Source: Pestalotiopsis fici W106-1 (lineage: Eukaryota > Ascomycota > Sordariomycetes > Amphisphaeriales > Sporocadaceae). Taken from it: a stretch of 64,000 bases of DNA. Below, piece by piece: positions 12,182-24,651 of the stretch; the first letter of the stretch is position 1, and each line of letters begins with the position of its first letter. The stretch is taken from assembly GCF_000516985.1 (NCBI RefSeq), contig NW_006917093.1, positions 2,356,001 to 2,420,000 of the forward strand, written 5' to 3'. The position numbers and the translations under genes are program-made. The notes beneath the pieces are model-generated. The model ran no database searches and was not told the DNA's origin. It saw only the letters and a program-made list of their open reading frames with translations.

Positions 12182-14464
12182 ATGGAGGAGAGCATGGAAA
12201 TCGACAGTCCCAGGGGTACCAAAAGGAAGGCGGATGAGGACTTACTGGCCGAAGCTACACCCCGGCGGATCAAGGTGGGCTTCTGATTGCATCTGCCTTG
12301 TGAGGCTAGGCTAACCAGACGCGGCTTCGCAGGCCCTGGATCCTGATGTCGTGAACAAGATCGCAGCAGGCGAGATCATTGTGGCGCCTGTACATGCTTT
12401 GAAAGAATTGATCGAGAACGCGGTCGATGCTGGATCCACATCACTAGAGGTCCTTGTCAAAGAGGGTGGTCTCAAGTTGCTCCAGATTACCGATAATGGC
12501 CACGGCATCGAGGTGAGTGCCTCACTTGCGCAGCGCCAGCACTACGCTCTGACTCAATTCTGTAGAAAGAGGATCTCGAAATCTTATGCGAAAGGTTTAC
12601 AACGTCAAAACTCAAGAAGTTTGAGGACCTAGGCAGCATCGCCACGTACGGCTTTCGCGGCGAGGCGCTGGCTAGCATCAGTCATATTGCCCACTTGCAG
12701 GTGACCACGAAAACAAAGGACTCGAACTGTGCCTGGCGTGCTCATTACGATAGTGGCAAACTGGCACCTGCAAAGCCTGGCCAATCTGCCGAGCCAAAGC
12801 CTGTGGCCGGGCGCAATGGCACACAAATCACTGTAGAAGATCTATTCTACAATGTCCCTACACGTCGAAGAGCTTTCCGGTCACCGTCTGAAGAGTACAA
12901 CAAGATCATTGACATGGTTGGGAGATATGCCATTCACTGCCGGGGTGTTGCATTCTCCTGCAAGAAGCATGGTGATTCAGGAACTTCGATTGCTGTCCAG
13001 TCAGGCACATCAACCGTTGACCGCATCCGCCAAATACATGGCGGGAGTGTGGCGAATGAGCTGATCGAATATTCGGTCTCCGATGATCGCTATGGGTTCA
13101 AAGCTGAAGGCTTGGCAACCAACGCGAATTACCACATCAAGAAGACAACTCTACTGCTTTTCATTAACCACCGCTCAGTAGAGTCGTCCAACATCAAGAA
13201 GGCAGTAGAACAAACATACTCGACTTTCCTTCCCAAAAACGGGCATCCTTTTGTCTACCTCAACCTCGAGATTGATCCGCAGCGCGTCGACGTCAACGTT
13301 CACCCTACCAAACGAGAAGTCAACTTTCTCAATGAAGATGAGATCATACAGTCAATTTGCGAAAATATCCGCGACAAACTTGCGGCCGTCGATACTAGTC
13401 GCACCTTTTTGACGCAAACTTTGCTGCCTGGTACTGTTCTGCCCAGTGATGCAACTCAGTCTGATGTGGATGGCGCGACTAAGAAATCGGCTGCCAAGGG
13501 CAAAGCATCCGCGAGGCCATATGAAAACAACCTGGTGCGCACCGACGCCTCACTCCGAAAGATCACCAGTATGTTCCAGCCTGCGAACAAGGAAGAGTCC
13601 GTCGCCGAACACGTGGATGGTATGGAACCAGAGTATGAACATTCGGATCGTGAGGCAGTGGTGTGCCGTTTGACAAGTGTGCGGGACTTGCGGGCAGAAG
13701 TACGCGATGATATGCACCATTCTCTTACAGAAATCTTTGCAGGCCATACCTTTGTCGGAATCGTCGACGAGAGGCGACGACTGGCAGCGATGCAGGGAGG
13801 CGTCAAACTCTATCTGGTTGACTATGGCCGTGCTTGCTACGAGTATTTTTACCAAGTGGGTTTAACAGATTTTGGCAATTTTGGCACGATTCGCTTCCAG
13901 CCATCACTGGACCTGCGTGAGATCTTGTCCATCGCCGCCGAACGCGAGAAATCTACTGCCGCAGAGGGCGAATTGGCCGAGGATGACGACTTTGACGTCG
14001 AGGACGTGGTAAATACTGTAGCAGAACAGTTGATCGAGCGACGGGAAATGCTTCTCGAGTACTTCAGCTTCGAGGTAACGCCGGACGGTGAACTGCTCAG
14101 CATACCACTTCTTGCCAAGGGCTATACTCCGTCCATGGCCAAGCTGCCGCAGTTTCTGCTTCGACTTGGACCTCATGTTGATTGGAACGATGAACGTGGC
14201 TGTTTTGACACGTTTTTGAGAGAACTGGCAAGCTTTTATGTTCCTGAGCAGCTTCCGCCCCTGCCAGGAAATGCTGAGCAGCTCGAGGCCGAAAACATAG
14301 CCGAAGAGGTCAAAGCAAGGCGAGCACATGTACGGCGTGCTGTGGAGCATGTGTTTTTCCCAGCTTTCAAGGCTAGGCTGGTTGCTACGAAATCACTCAT
14401 GAAGGGAGGTGTTTTGGAGTTGGCAGATTTGAAAGGTCTATATCGAGTCTTTGAGCGATGTTGA
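12182..14464 (+). CDS. MLH1: DNA mismatch repair protein MLH1
   Basis: Exons 12182-12274, 12333-12512 and 12566-14464 encode 723 aa, close to other fungal MLH1 proteins. This is the MutL-family GHKL ATPase that pairs with PMS1 (and MLH3) in nuclear mismatch repair and meiotic recombination. Visible motifs are IAAGEI with the catalytic Glu of KELIEN (about residue 56), DNGHGI (about 85-90) and FRGEAL (about 121-126). The NVHPTKREV motif closes the N-terminal half. An acidic linker leads into a C-terminal dimerisation domain that ends in FERC, the conserved MLH1 C-terminus. A basic KRK in the first 20 residues could aid nuclear import. Intron phases are all 0 and no key residue is missing. The ATG at 12182 is followed by a short hydrophilic lead before the ATPase domain. 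Confidence 0.97.
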
Positions 14465-14967
14465 GGGATATGCCAGGGGTCTTCGAAGTGAGGCAATCGT
14501 CGAATCATGTAAAGACAACGTTGCTGGGTGTTGCAAGTGGCTCATAGACAAAAAGCAGAGCTATAGTTGCTAAGACTAGCCAAAGTTACGAGGTCGGCCG
14601 GTCATGCACCTTCATATGTTCACATCACATGGGACTTTGCACATCTGTGCCAGAACTTACCTCGTTCTTGTCAACAGCCAATCTGATGGGTGTTATGTGG
14701 ATATGTCGAAGCAGGGACAATGTAGAGAACATGGCATGGGTCCGATCCAGGCGTCGGCTTTCTGAGGGTGTTAGGGTCATAAACAAGTTGGGTCCTATCA
14801 AATGAACTCACAGCTCTGGATTTGATATCCTTGTTCGCGTAATGGCTAATGTCATGTCTGGGTTGAAGCCTTCGAGTGGCCACGGGCGGCCCATTCTTTC
14901 TGCCTGAACCAAGTGTCAATAACAATGTCTAAGCATTTGCCTCCATAAAGAAGTTGATGATCCCAGC
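14465..14967. other. Convergent 3' region between MLH1 and the J-protein gene
   Basis: This is the tail-to-tail gap of two converging genes. On the minus strand it contains splice-like signals downstream of the J-protein stop (acceptor at 14904-14905, donor near 14813), so part of it may be a spliced 3' UTR or an alternative last exon. Confidence 0.45.
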
Positions 14968-15796
14968 TCACCCAATGGGCTTGAGCTTCTTCTTCTTCTT
15001 CTTCCCACCATCCTCGCCGCCGCCGCCGCCACTCTTTCCTTTTGCAAACTGACGCCACGAGTCTATCCTCTGATCCCTGGTGGCCTCCCAATCCTGCTCA
15101 TGCTGGCGCTTGCGCTTGCGCTCGTCGATCTCCTCCTCCTGCCGCTTTTGCTCGCGGCCCTCCTCCTGCATCTGGGCCTTGATCTGGCGGCGGCGGCGGT
15201 GCTCGTCGTCAATGAGGACCTCACGGGTCTTGATGCGCCAGCGGGCGGCAAACTCGGGCGTCTTGAGCTCGGGGGAGTCGACGGTCCATTTGTTCTCGCG
15301 AATGAGCAGCATGCGGGCGTCGGCAATGGACTCGTCGAGGCGGGCGCGGTGCTTCTCGTCCATGAGTTCCGTCTGCGCCTTCTTGAGTCTGTCAAAGGCG
15401 TCGGGCGCCTGGGGATTCCGCGTCTTGTCCGGGTGAATAAGCAGCGACTTCTTGCGGTACGTGTTCTTGATGTCCGACTCGGGCACGCCTGGGTTCAGGT
15501 CCAGTACGGCGTAGGCGTCGAGCCGGAACGCCTTGAGGATTCGGTCGATCTCTGCATCCTAGATGCAAACACAAGGTTAGAGGCTGTATATTCTATGCAG
15601 GGGCTTATATATAGATTGCGAGAGTATGCGAGAAGATAATCATTGCTCCTCAGATGTCGCGTGAGACAGTCTGGGTGGAGGGGGAAATGACGGTACTTGC
15701 CTTTGCGAACTCCTTCTCTTCTGAAGCCAGAAGATCGAGGGCATCCTTATCCTCTTGAACAAGATCCTTGGCATCCTTGGGTATATCGGCGGCCAT
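14968..15796 (-). CDS. SPF31: DnaJ-domain splicing factor, DNAJC8/Spf31 type
   Basis: Exons 15796-15701 and 15558-14968 encode 228 aa. The J domain (about 47-110) contains YAVLDLNPGV, IKNTYRKKSL and the HPD triad in LIHPDKTRNP. After it comes a region with EFAARWRIK, then a long charged, mostly helical Arg/Glu/Lys tract and a poly-Lys end. This is the layout of DNAJC8/Spf31, a spliceosome-associated J-protein; function is by family. The intron has a GC donor (AAG followed by GCAAGT) and a CTAG acceptor, phase 0: a GC-AG intron. The stop TGA overlaps a perfect donor (GGGTGAGC), so a spliced alternative C-terminus is possible. The upstream ATG (15838) would add 14 residues, but the chosen start better matches the family's acidic N-terminus. 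Confidence 0.9.
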
Positions 15797-16140
15797 ATTT
15801 GCGGACTTCAGCGCGGACTGGAGATGAAGGAGAGTCAACGAGAGATTGGCGACGGGACGGGGAGGGATATGAGTCTAAGGTTTAAGTCAAAAGACTAGGA
15901 AGAGCGTTGATCTGTTTCTGGGGTCGCTGATGGGGCGGCGAAGGAAGGGGTTAGCGGCGTTAATGCAGCCGGATAAGCATCCCTGTTATAATGGGGAAGC
16001 TGCGATAAGCCCCACCAGCTCAGAAAAAAAGTTGTACGTAGCAGCAAGCCAAAGCCGGGACGCCAGAAAAGTCACTGCAAGAATCTGTCTTGTACTTCCA
16101 TCACCACTCCGTCAACAAAGACGGCTCACAATTTTCGACC

Positions 16141-18910
16141 ATGCCTCGACGCGCTGCCTCGCCGGCACAATCCGAGGCTGAAGTCGACATTCTTGGCTCC
16201 CTGTTCACCGACGGCGCTGACGACGACAAGACTGGTTTCCAGGCGAGCCACGCAAAGGATGGGTTTGGCTTCGACGCGGGTGGAATCCTTGACGCCGATG
16301 AAGATGGCGACGACGCGGACGGAGACGAGGCCTTTATTGCCTTGAAGCAGGCTGCTTCTTTCAGGAAGAACTCAAATGTCAAGGGCAATTCTGTCAAGAA
16401 GGGCGGCGGTTTCCAGGCCATGGGTATGTTGACACAAGAGTCGTAATCGAAAATGGGCGGGATGCGACTGACTGCTTATAGGACTCAATGCCAGTATGCT
16501 ACGAGCGATCACGAAAAAGGGATTCAAGCAGCCTACCCCGATTCAGCGCAAGGCTATTCCCTTGATCATGGAACGGAAAGACGTCGTCGGTATGGCTCGA
16601 ACCGGTTCGGGAAAGACTGCCGCCTTCGTCATTCCTATGATCGAGCGCTTGAAAGCACACAGTCCCACCGTTGGTTCGAGAGCCCTGATTCTGTCGCCGT
16701 CTCGTGAGCTCGCCCTTCAGACGATGAAGGTTGTCAAGGAGTTTGGCCGAGGCACAGACCTGAAGACTATTCTGCTAGTGGGAGGAGACAGCATGGAGGA
16801 TCAATTTGGAGACATTGCCTCAAACCCCGACATTATTATCGCTACGCCCGGTCGATTCTTGCATCTCAAGATTGAAATGAACTTGCAGCTGTCGGCAATG
16901 CGGTACGTGGTCTTTGACGAGGCCGATCGACTGTTTGAGATGGGTTTCGCTGCCCAATTGACGGAAATTCTCCATGCTTTGCCGCAAAACCGACAGACTC
17001 TTCTCTTCTCTGCGACGCTTCCGGCATCACTGGTCGAGTTCGCACGAGCCGGCTTGCAAGATCCTAGCCTGGTCAGATTGGATGCCGAATCCAAGGTTTC
17101 ACCCAACCTCCAAAGTGCTTTTTTCAGCGTCAAAGGTGCGGAGAAAGAGGGAGCACTTCTGCACATTCTCCAAGACCTTATCAAGATGCCGACTGGTCTG
17201 CCCGAGGGCGTCGAGACCGAGTCCGACAAGAAGTCGAAAAAGAGGAAGCGAGGCAACGATGCGGGTGGCGGCCGAGGCAAGCCAACGGAGCACTCGACGA
17301 TTGTCTTCACAGCAACCAAACATCATGTCGAATATCTCCAATCGCTACTGAACGAGGCCGGATTTGCCGTCTCATACGTCTACGGTTCCCTGGATCAGAC
17401 TGCGCGACTGGAGCATGTTGAGAACTTTAGGCAAGGACGGTCCAATATCCTGGTAGTCACTGATGTTGCTGCCCGTGGTATTGATATGCCCATGCTGGCC
17501 AACGTCATCAACTTTGACTTTCCGCCTCAACCAAAGGTCTTTGTTCACAGAGTTGGTCGTACAGCAAGAAACGACCAAAAGGGATGGAGTTACTCCTTGG
17601 TGAGAGAAAGTGATGCGCCGTACCTGATTGATCTACAATTGTTTTTGGGAAAGAAACTTGTGCTCGGACGAGAGGGCGAGGACTCAAAGCTCACCGATGA
17701 CATTGTGGTTGGCTCTCCTATGCGTAGCAAGGTCGAGGCCCATGTCGAGTGGTTGAACAAGGTATTATTGGAGAATGTTGATATCAGCACTCTCAGAGAT
17801 GTATCGGCAAAGGCTGAGAAGCTCTACATGAGGACCCGAAACTCGGCCTCGAGTCAGAGTGCCCGACGCGCAAGAGAAGTAGTCGCTTCAAAGGCTTGGG
17901 TGGAGTTGCACCCCGTTTTTGGAAAGGATGCCAGTGCCATGGAAAATTCAAGGGCCGAAATGCTTGCTAGGATTAGCGGTTACCGCCCACCCGAGACAAT
18001 CTTTGAAAGCAAACTCGTCAACGGTAACAAGGTAGCCAATGGTACCGCAGCAGAGGTTATGCGAAACCTGAGGCAACGCGTCACGCCCCGGAATCAGGTC
18101 AAGAAGGCTGAAGCCTCGAAACAGGCAAAGGAGGACTCAGAAATGGAAGATGCGGACGCCGATGGTTTTGGAGAAGAAGATTCCGAAGTGGAAGAAGCGG
18201 CCGCTGCTGAGTATGACTCGGATTCCGAACTTGAAGTCACTGTGGGAGACACCAAGAAGTCGGGCGGTTCGGATCCAAATTCATTCCAAGACTCAGAAGT
18301 GTTCATGTCATACACGCCACGAACTATCAACGCCGCCGAGGAACGAGGTTACGGTGTGCACACAGGCGGCAACTTTGTCGAGTCGGCACGAGACGTGACG
18401 ATGGATCTGACCAATGATGAGGGAGCCAAGGCCTTTGGACTACCCACGCGGTCAAAGATGCGCTGGGACCAAAAGAGTCGCAGATATGTCGCTCGTGACA
18501 ATGACGAGGACGGTAGTAAGGGCGCACGCATGATTCGTGGTGAATCTGGCGCCAAGATCGCCGCCTCTTTCCAGTCTGGCCGATTCGACAAGTGGAAGAA
18601 GTCCAACCGTGTACAGCTCCAGCGTGTGGGAGAAATGGAGAAGATCATGCCGAACGGCCCTGGAGGTCAGGCTGGCGGTACAAGATACAAGCACAAGATG
18701 ATGAAGGCGCCCAAAGATGCCGACAAATTCAGAGACGATTACCACGTACGGAAGAAGCGTGTCAATGAAGCCAAAGAGAACAGAGTTGGGCGTTTCAGGG
18801 ATGGTGCTGGTGACAAGAGGGAAATCAAGGGTGCCGCAGATGTTAGAAAGGCTAGACAGCTCAAGCAACAGAGGTTGGAGAAGAATGCTAGACCTAGCAG
18901 GAGGAAGTAA
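16141..18910 (+). CDS. DBP10: ATP-dependent RNA helicase DBP10
   Basis: Exons 16141-16423 and 16482-18910 encode 903 aa. DEAD-box helicases of the Dbp10/DDX54 family act in 60S ribosomal subunit assembly in the nucleolus. An acidic N-terminus leads to the Q motif (about 108-116), ARTGSGKT (133-140), [12 protein letters not shown] (216-219), DEAD (240-243), [13 protein letters not shown] and HRVGRTAR. The long C-terminal part has the DBP10CT-type region near [19 protein letters not shown] and a Lys/Arg-rich tail. The insertion KKSKKRKRG between the two RecA lobes is basic. The single intron (phase 1, donor GTATGT, branch GCGACTGACTG) lies near the start, within MG/LNASM. The ATG at 16141 gives a start that matches the family; an in-frame ATG 51 bases upstream is poorer. 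Confidence 0.96.
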
Positions 18911-21900
18911 CGGCACGGAGATAGCAAGTCAACATATATCGACTCTTCAATTTCAATATAAATACCCTTCCTTGACGAGTACTATTTGTGACATACACTT
19001 GTGCGATGGACGAGAACGTTTTTCTTTTGGCTACGGGTATTATGCGCACTAGGAGACGAGTCGTGCTCAGAATGATACATCCAATAGAACTTGGCATCTG
19101 GACTCACCATGCATTTCGACTTGGAACTCTTGCTTTGGGGCTTTGCATACTTCGGCACAGATGCCACTTGTTCTTCCCCTTGAACCATATATCATATTGA
19201 AGTACTACTACTATGATGATTTCAGTGCCTATACCTATAGAGGTCGTTTGTGCTCGACTGTGAGATTGTATCGAAACACTTCTAATAGATTTCCTCCAGG
19301 CGCCAGGTTCTACGTTTTCACGATCATCCAGATGAGGGTGATGATGCGCTATTGATGCCGTCGAAAGCCTTGTGCATCCTGACATCAGTATACGTGGTGA
19401 TCAACAAGAGCCTGAATGGTCTCGAATCTTTGCTATGCCTTGGATTTGGTCCGAGAGCTCCCCTTTTCAAATTGCTTCCAGCCCTTGGACACTTCAAAAC
19501 CACCAGAGAAGAGTCCATGCATATCCCAGCCTACAATTGGCGCACATCTCGCAACTCTCTGATCGCCACCCTCGACTGCTACGAAGAAAGCTGACTCATG
19601 AGGCGAGCGGAGTTTCCATTCCCCAGAATTCCAAATATCTCTGGTTGACCGCCATGACGGCAAAAGTCGACGGCTACACACCAAGTTGTCAAGAATCTTG
19701 CAAGATTCCAGACTAGAAAGTTCGATTGTTGCGAAACTCGTTCGTGTCGTCGCTTCCACCGGGCACAAGCGTTCCCTTCAACCCAGGCATGATTTCAAGA
19801 GACTGATTTGAAAAGCTGTATGCATCTTCAACGCAACGTTTCATCTGTTAGGCAGAGACAAAAGATCCATGGTGCTGTGTATGATCGCCTCCCCTCCGCG
19901 GGTTATGAAGGCTGCGCTTATTGATAGGGTCGTATGGTTGCTCGCCCGGGCATGAGTCACCAGATCTTAATACGGGGGTTTCATTGTCTGCTCACGCTGC
20001 TTCCTACTATAGCGTAGCAGCCGCCATGTCCGATGAATGGTGGCAAAGTCTTACAGGCGATATTGAACAATCTCGAAGATATCTCGACGACGTGAGACTT
20101 GCAAGGTGTGTAAACTGATCCCGTTTCCGAGGAAATACGGGGGTTGTCGCTTCACGTACCTTGTCCAGTACGTATCCGTGAGAGCGATTCCCCGAGAGAC
20201 AATCAGAGTCGATGGTTTTTCTTGATCAGACGTGGAAGGACAGAAAAGAAAAGAAAAAGTGGCGGACAGCGACTTGTATATCGAAGAAGTTGGAAGACTT
20301 GCAGCCCATTAAAACGTCGTGGCGCAGAGCACAGCCAGAGAGGCTGAGATGGGTTTTCTATTCCATGCACGTCAGCGGGACTGGCGCCGGCCGAACATTA
20401 TGTGCCGCCCGCGCCGTTCGCTGTGTGTTTTTTTTGGGGGCGGCGCTGGTCCGGACGCGCGGCGATTGCTCAGGTGTACAGTAGGTAGCTGACAGTTTTC
20501 CTTCAAAACCCCCCATGTTTACCTGAACTGAACCAAGCATCAAAAACCCACCCAACATAACGATTAAGCTTTTTGACCGTTGACAGGCCTCACGATGACT
20601 GGCGGGCATTATCGTCCCTTGCCAGGTCATTGGCCGAAATACTACGACCACGGCGTATTTTGCAATTCTAAAGAAGCTACAAACAAGGTATGCAATTTGT
20701 ACTAATTATCATATAGGTAGGCACACGCGATGTAGTGTTGTATTTGTATTGCTATCCGGAAGAAGTACTCTCTGAATTGCGCGCACGTGTACGGACTTGT
20801 GTTCCACTGAATAATCTTTGCTAGGGACACCCGCTAAAGAGGTTGCATATCGATCGATTCATGCTGCGACTTTAGAGTTTAGGTCTCTTGCCGTCCACTA
20901 TGCGCGGAAGCTACGCATAGAGGATAAAATCGCTTGTATAGAGTAAACGCCGATAGGGCCGGCTGCAACCGTTGTGGCGAGCCGCCCGATATATCCGAAC
21001 CGGCATAGCGAGGCCGCGCCCAGGCTTGCGGCGATCCTCTTAGAGCTTGCATTAGATTCTGATCGCCTCGTGGAAGAAACAGAAATGGAGTCTGTGTCTT
21101 GTCAAAGGGTGGAAGCCACTTGGTTCGGGAAACATGGATGAGGTTAGTTGCATTCTGTTGCAATCCTGGCAATATTATTTCCCTACCTACCATTTGGTAC
21201 CAAGGTACGTAGCTCGAGTGAAGTGCCCAAAGGTGACACGCCCTTCGCTTTGTATTTGATTTACTGCGGTTCATGCCTACCTAGCCATTGGTGACTCATC
21301 CATCTATTGCGGCAATGTTTTTCGTACTTTCTTGTTTTTCTTCTTCTTTTCTTTTCCATCTATTTTCCACATAGGCAGCGGTGTGCAATGCTGCGAGAAT
21401 TATTCTTGGCGTTAGCTGATTAGTATACACATGAAATCAACGCATACCTTTTGAAATATAGTGATTACAAAGCACACAAGCGCTACCTGCATAGGCAGTC
21501 ACAGAACACCGGTGAAAAGGAACGGCGAGTGCGAAGTTTCGGAAACTCCTGCCTGAAGCAGAAGCTCTGTATAACTATTTGTAGACTAGTTTTTGATTTG
21601 TATTTTCTTGATTAGATACTGTTCTTTGATTGCATCTTTCGGAGAATGAATCTGGGCAAGAAGCAACAATTGTCGCAAGTTACATAAGAATGCTGATGTA
21701 AGCGGTTGGAGCTCTACGGAAGGACCTCCCAGAAAGCGGGCATTGCATTTCATGTTACCCAAGCTGCATGATCTCTATTTGGCTTGAATGGGTGTGGTCG
21801 GGATTTGAGGTGCATGATGGAATCATTGTTCAGCAAAGACAAATGAAAGTCTTACTACCAAGAAGGCATGACGAAGCGGATAGTAGTGTTTTCCTTTGTA

Positions 21901-23447
21901 TAGTAAGGTAATCTGTATACTAACATGAGGCAGGACATGCAAGGACCTATGTAACCTTATAGATGCCTAACTTTTGGTTCGAATCACACTAACAGCCCTA
22001 TCGGATGGTTCAGTAATCCCTGAAATTCAACCTAGGTGCATCTATGCCATGGATACTACTACTAGGTAGGTGGCCACAGTAATCGAGTAGGCAGCAATAT
22101 AGCTTGTGGATTCATCGGCAATTGGAATGGGGCATCAGGTCTTCTCTTGTCCGAATATAGCTGTATATCAGGCTGATTGTCAGGCCGCGGGATCTGTCGT
22201 GTCTGTCAAACGGCGTTGAAAATCCCCAATATGGTTCGGGGGAGCTCAAAGGGTGCATGTAGTTTGTAGAAGGCCGAATCGCGAAGCTACCATCGTACCG
22301 GCCCGGCCTCTTTTCGCGCAGCCATCCACTACGAAGAGAGCTGCCCGAGGCTCAAGTGCTGCCCCCAAGTTTGGTTAGCAGTGCTCAGCTATAAGCGCGA
22401 GGCGCCGCGAACGCTAGTGTCCTAATGTAGCTAGGTACTACTCTGTAGGTTGGGTAGCCCCCAAAAACATTGAAGACCATGTCCAGACTCAATTCTCCTA
22501 CAGCAGTTTACAGTGGATCATCAGCGACATCCTTTCACCTGGTCAGCTCCAACCTGAGTGACAACCTTTTAGCTACGTCGCCCATGACGAAAGACCACAT
22601 AGCACTTCGAATAATATTTCTATCTCTCTTATTGCTTAAAATCCGATAACCGTCAGCCGTCGCCTCGGCAGCTCCACTAAGCCAACGTATCCCACCCCCC
22701 ATGGTCAGTCGAGATGCAGGTCGAGACATTGACAAACGACGTCAGATCCCGGCACTCTAAAACCGTACTTCCCTGCCTACCAATGGAATATACCGGTAAC
22801 CACAAGCCACCATTGCAAAACGTCCTGTTTGTGCCCCTTGCGACTCATCCCGTAAGACCGCGAAATCCGAAAACCCGCACAGCACAACACGGGACAAACC
22901 CCGACCAGACAGGACCTCAAATCAAGTCAAGTGCATCGGCCTGACCGTATTGGACTTCTGTACTGAGGACCTTTTGTTCACATGGATGAAGTGGCACTCA
23001 CTTATGTACATTCAACATTGCGACGACATGCGCGACAAGTCAGAAATCAGATCGCATTGAATTGATATGCGGTTATATGTGCGATGCACGATAGCCTGAT
23101 CATTTCGCCATGAATGACGAATGACCAGCACTAATTTGGTGCCTGGACATGGAAGGAAGCTTGGACTCTTAGAAGGGTAGGTAGGTACCAGAGCTTCTTC
23201 CTTTTGGAGAGAAGTAGTCATGTTTACCGACAAGCCTAGGGGTCTTGGGGTCAAGATTTAGGTATTGATTGCCTGGACTGTACACTCGAAGCAAAGGGAC
23301 AGCTAATACAGCAGCAGCAAGTAACAATCTGGTCAACTTCCCGGCACTAATTTGATCAACTTTTTTGCCATCAAGGGGAAAAGCTTCCCCGTATTGAGAG
23401 TTTGAAAATTACCACTTATCCGACCGTTGAAAGTTTGCTTCAGGTCC
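18911..23447. other. Gene-poor intergenic region
   Basis: About 4.5 kb with no confident gene. The DBP10 3' UTR starts it. A short exon-like start at 20026 is listed separately. Overlapping frames of about 110 codons at 19372-19768 on both strands have no recognisable domain. From about 20650 to 23450 frames are short on both strands, with scattered TAGGTA motifs and no tRNA fold. Confidence 0.5.
20026..20347 (+). CDS. Possible small two-exon gene, unknown
   Basis: An ATG in good context (GCCGCCATGTCC) opens a coding-like exon, 20026-20105, with the start MSDEWWQSLTGDIEQSRRYL. A GTGTGT donor follows. The acceptor TTGATCAG at 20229 keeps frame into a basic stretch that stops at 20347, giving about 65 aa. 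The first exon looks natural; the second is Lys/Arg-rich and unconvincing. It could be a short gene, the first exon of a decayed gene, or chance. No family recognised. Confidence 0.2.
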
Positions 23448-23768
23448 TTAGAATCCGCAAGTACTCAGCGCACGTATCATCGAAATCAATTCAGGTGATC
23501 GAATCCCCATTTCTTTTAGGCGCTGTCGGCATTCAGAGTTGAAAGCGCCCGCGCGAGCTGCTGCTAAAATGGCAGACTTTAGATGCCCCTGGTCTAGCTT
23601 GACATTTCCATGTCCCGCGTCTTGAGCCTCGCCCAAGCCCTGATGATGCCCCTACTAATGACTAAATCCAGTGAGCCAGGACACAGGCGCGAGCTGAATG
23701 GCCAGCTGCGTGCCGCCGGCTGCGGCTCCGGATCCAAGCTACCTTACCCAGTTTACCAATCCATCCAT
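23448..23768 (-). CDS. Possible small two-exon gene, unknown
   Basis: The last exon, 23651-23448, encodes a coding-like helical segment (HLKSAILAAARAGAFNSE, then RQRLKEMGIRSPELISM) ending at TAA. A TAG acceptor precedes it, and a GTAAGG donor about 100 bases upstream joins it in frame to a 7-codon exon starting at 23768, for 74 aa in total. The first exon is very short, so the true gene may have other upstream exons, or this may be a remnant. No family recognised. Confidence 0.25.
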
Positions 23769-24651
23769 CAGCAAACCTCTCCCCTGCGCGGCTGACGAAC
23801 AGGACAGGCAGTACCTACATTCATCATCTACCCGATCGACTATGATCAAAACCTTAGATTATGGATGCGACTAACTGTACATGGAAGTCCATGCCGGCCC
23901 GGCCTTGCAGATTATACTTCTGCACCTTTCTCATGTCGCCTTTCTCTTCCCCATGTAAATATGCCCTTCAAGTCTTGGAGCAGCCGGACCCTTCAACTTG
24001 CATCACATCTATAGGAACATCCGGCATATCCACTGCACTCCACCAGCTACACTTTTTTTTCTTTAGAGAATATATTTCTTCAGAGGCCTGGGCGATCCCT
24101 GTGGCAGAAGAGGACTTGCAGAATTACAAATTACGGATAACCATTCGTGTACTCGCTTCGACGTCTGACCATGGAACACCACGACAGACGTTGCATTCGA
24201 CTGGACGTGTAGAATGATTGGTGGTTGTTGGGAGTCCACAGGTACGCGCACTTTGCACATCCTTCCCACTCACTCGACATGCCAGGAACTACCAAAAGGT
24301 CCCATTTTTGGCACGGCTCTGTCATGTTCCATGTCATCGCCGTGGCTTTGCCCACCACAGGATACATCGTGGTGATGCAATATGGGGGCACCCCGTCATC
24401 AAAACGATGCCATCCAATGACGGTCCAGTTGCCTGAGAGCCTTGATTCTTATAAATCTATCTCGAGGGCCCTACCCGTGGCAAAACTCCTTGCTTGACTC
24501 ATAATCATACTCTCAAATAGATCATTTGCTAACAAATCAAGAAGCAATAATCATAGATTGAAACATCAACATAACGGAGTACACATTCCTGGTGCACTGC
24601 AAGCATAACGCACTGACAAGAACGGAGTTTGGTGTTATCGCCGGGCGTAAT
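23769..24651. other. Putative promoter of the Zn2Cys6 gene at 24652
   Basis: No gene seen. Short frames on both strands lack domains. The position upstream of the next plus-strand regulator makes it the likely promoter and leader. Confidence 0.4.

Noticed and set aside
15080..15639. 118- and 179-codon plus frames
   Set aside because: Antisense shadows of the J-protein gene.
19372..19768. Overlapping 114-codon plus and 111-codon minus frames
   Set aside because: No domain, no splice extension; cannot choose a strand.
21970..21985. GGTTCGAATC B-box match
   Set aside because: No A box upstream and no pairing T stem.
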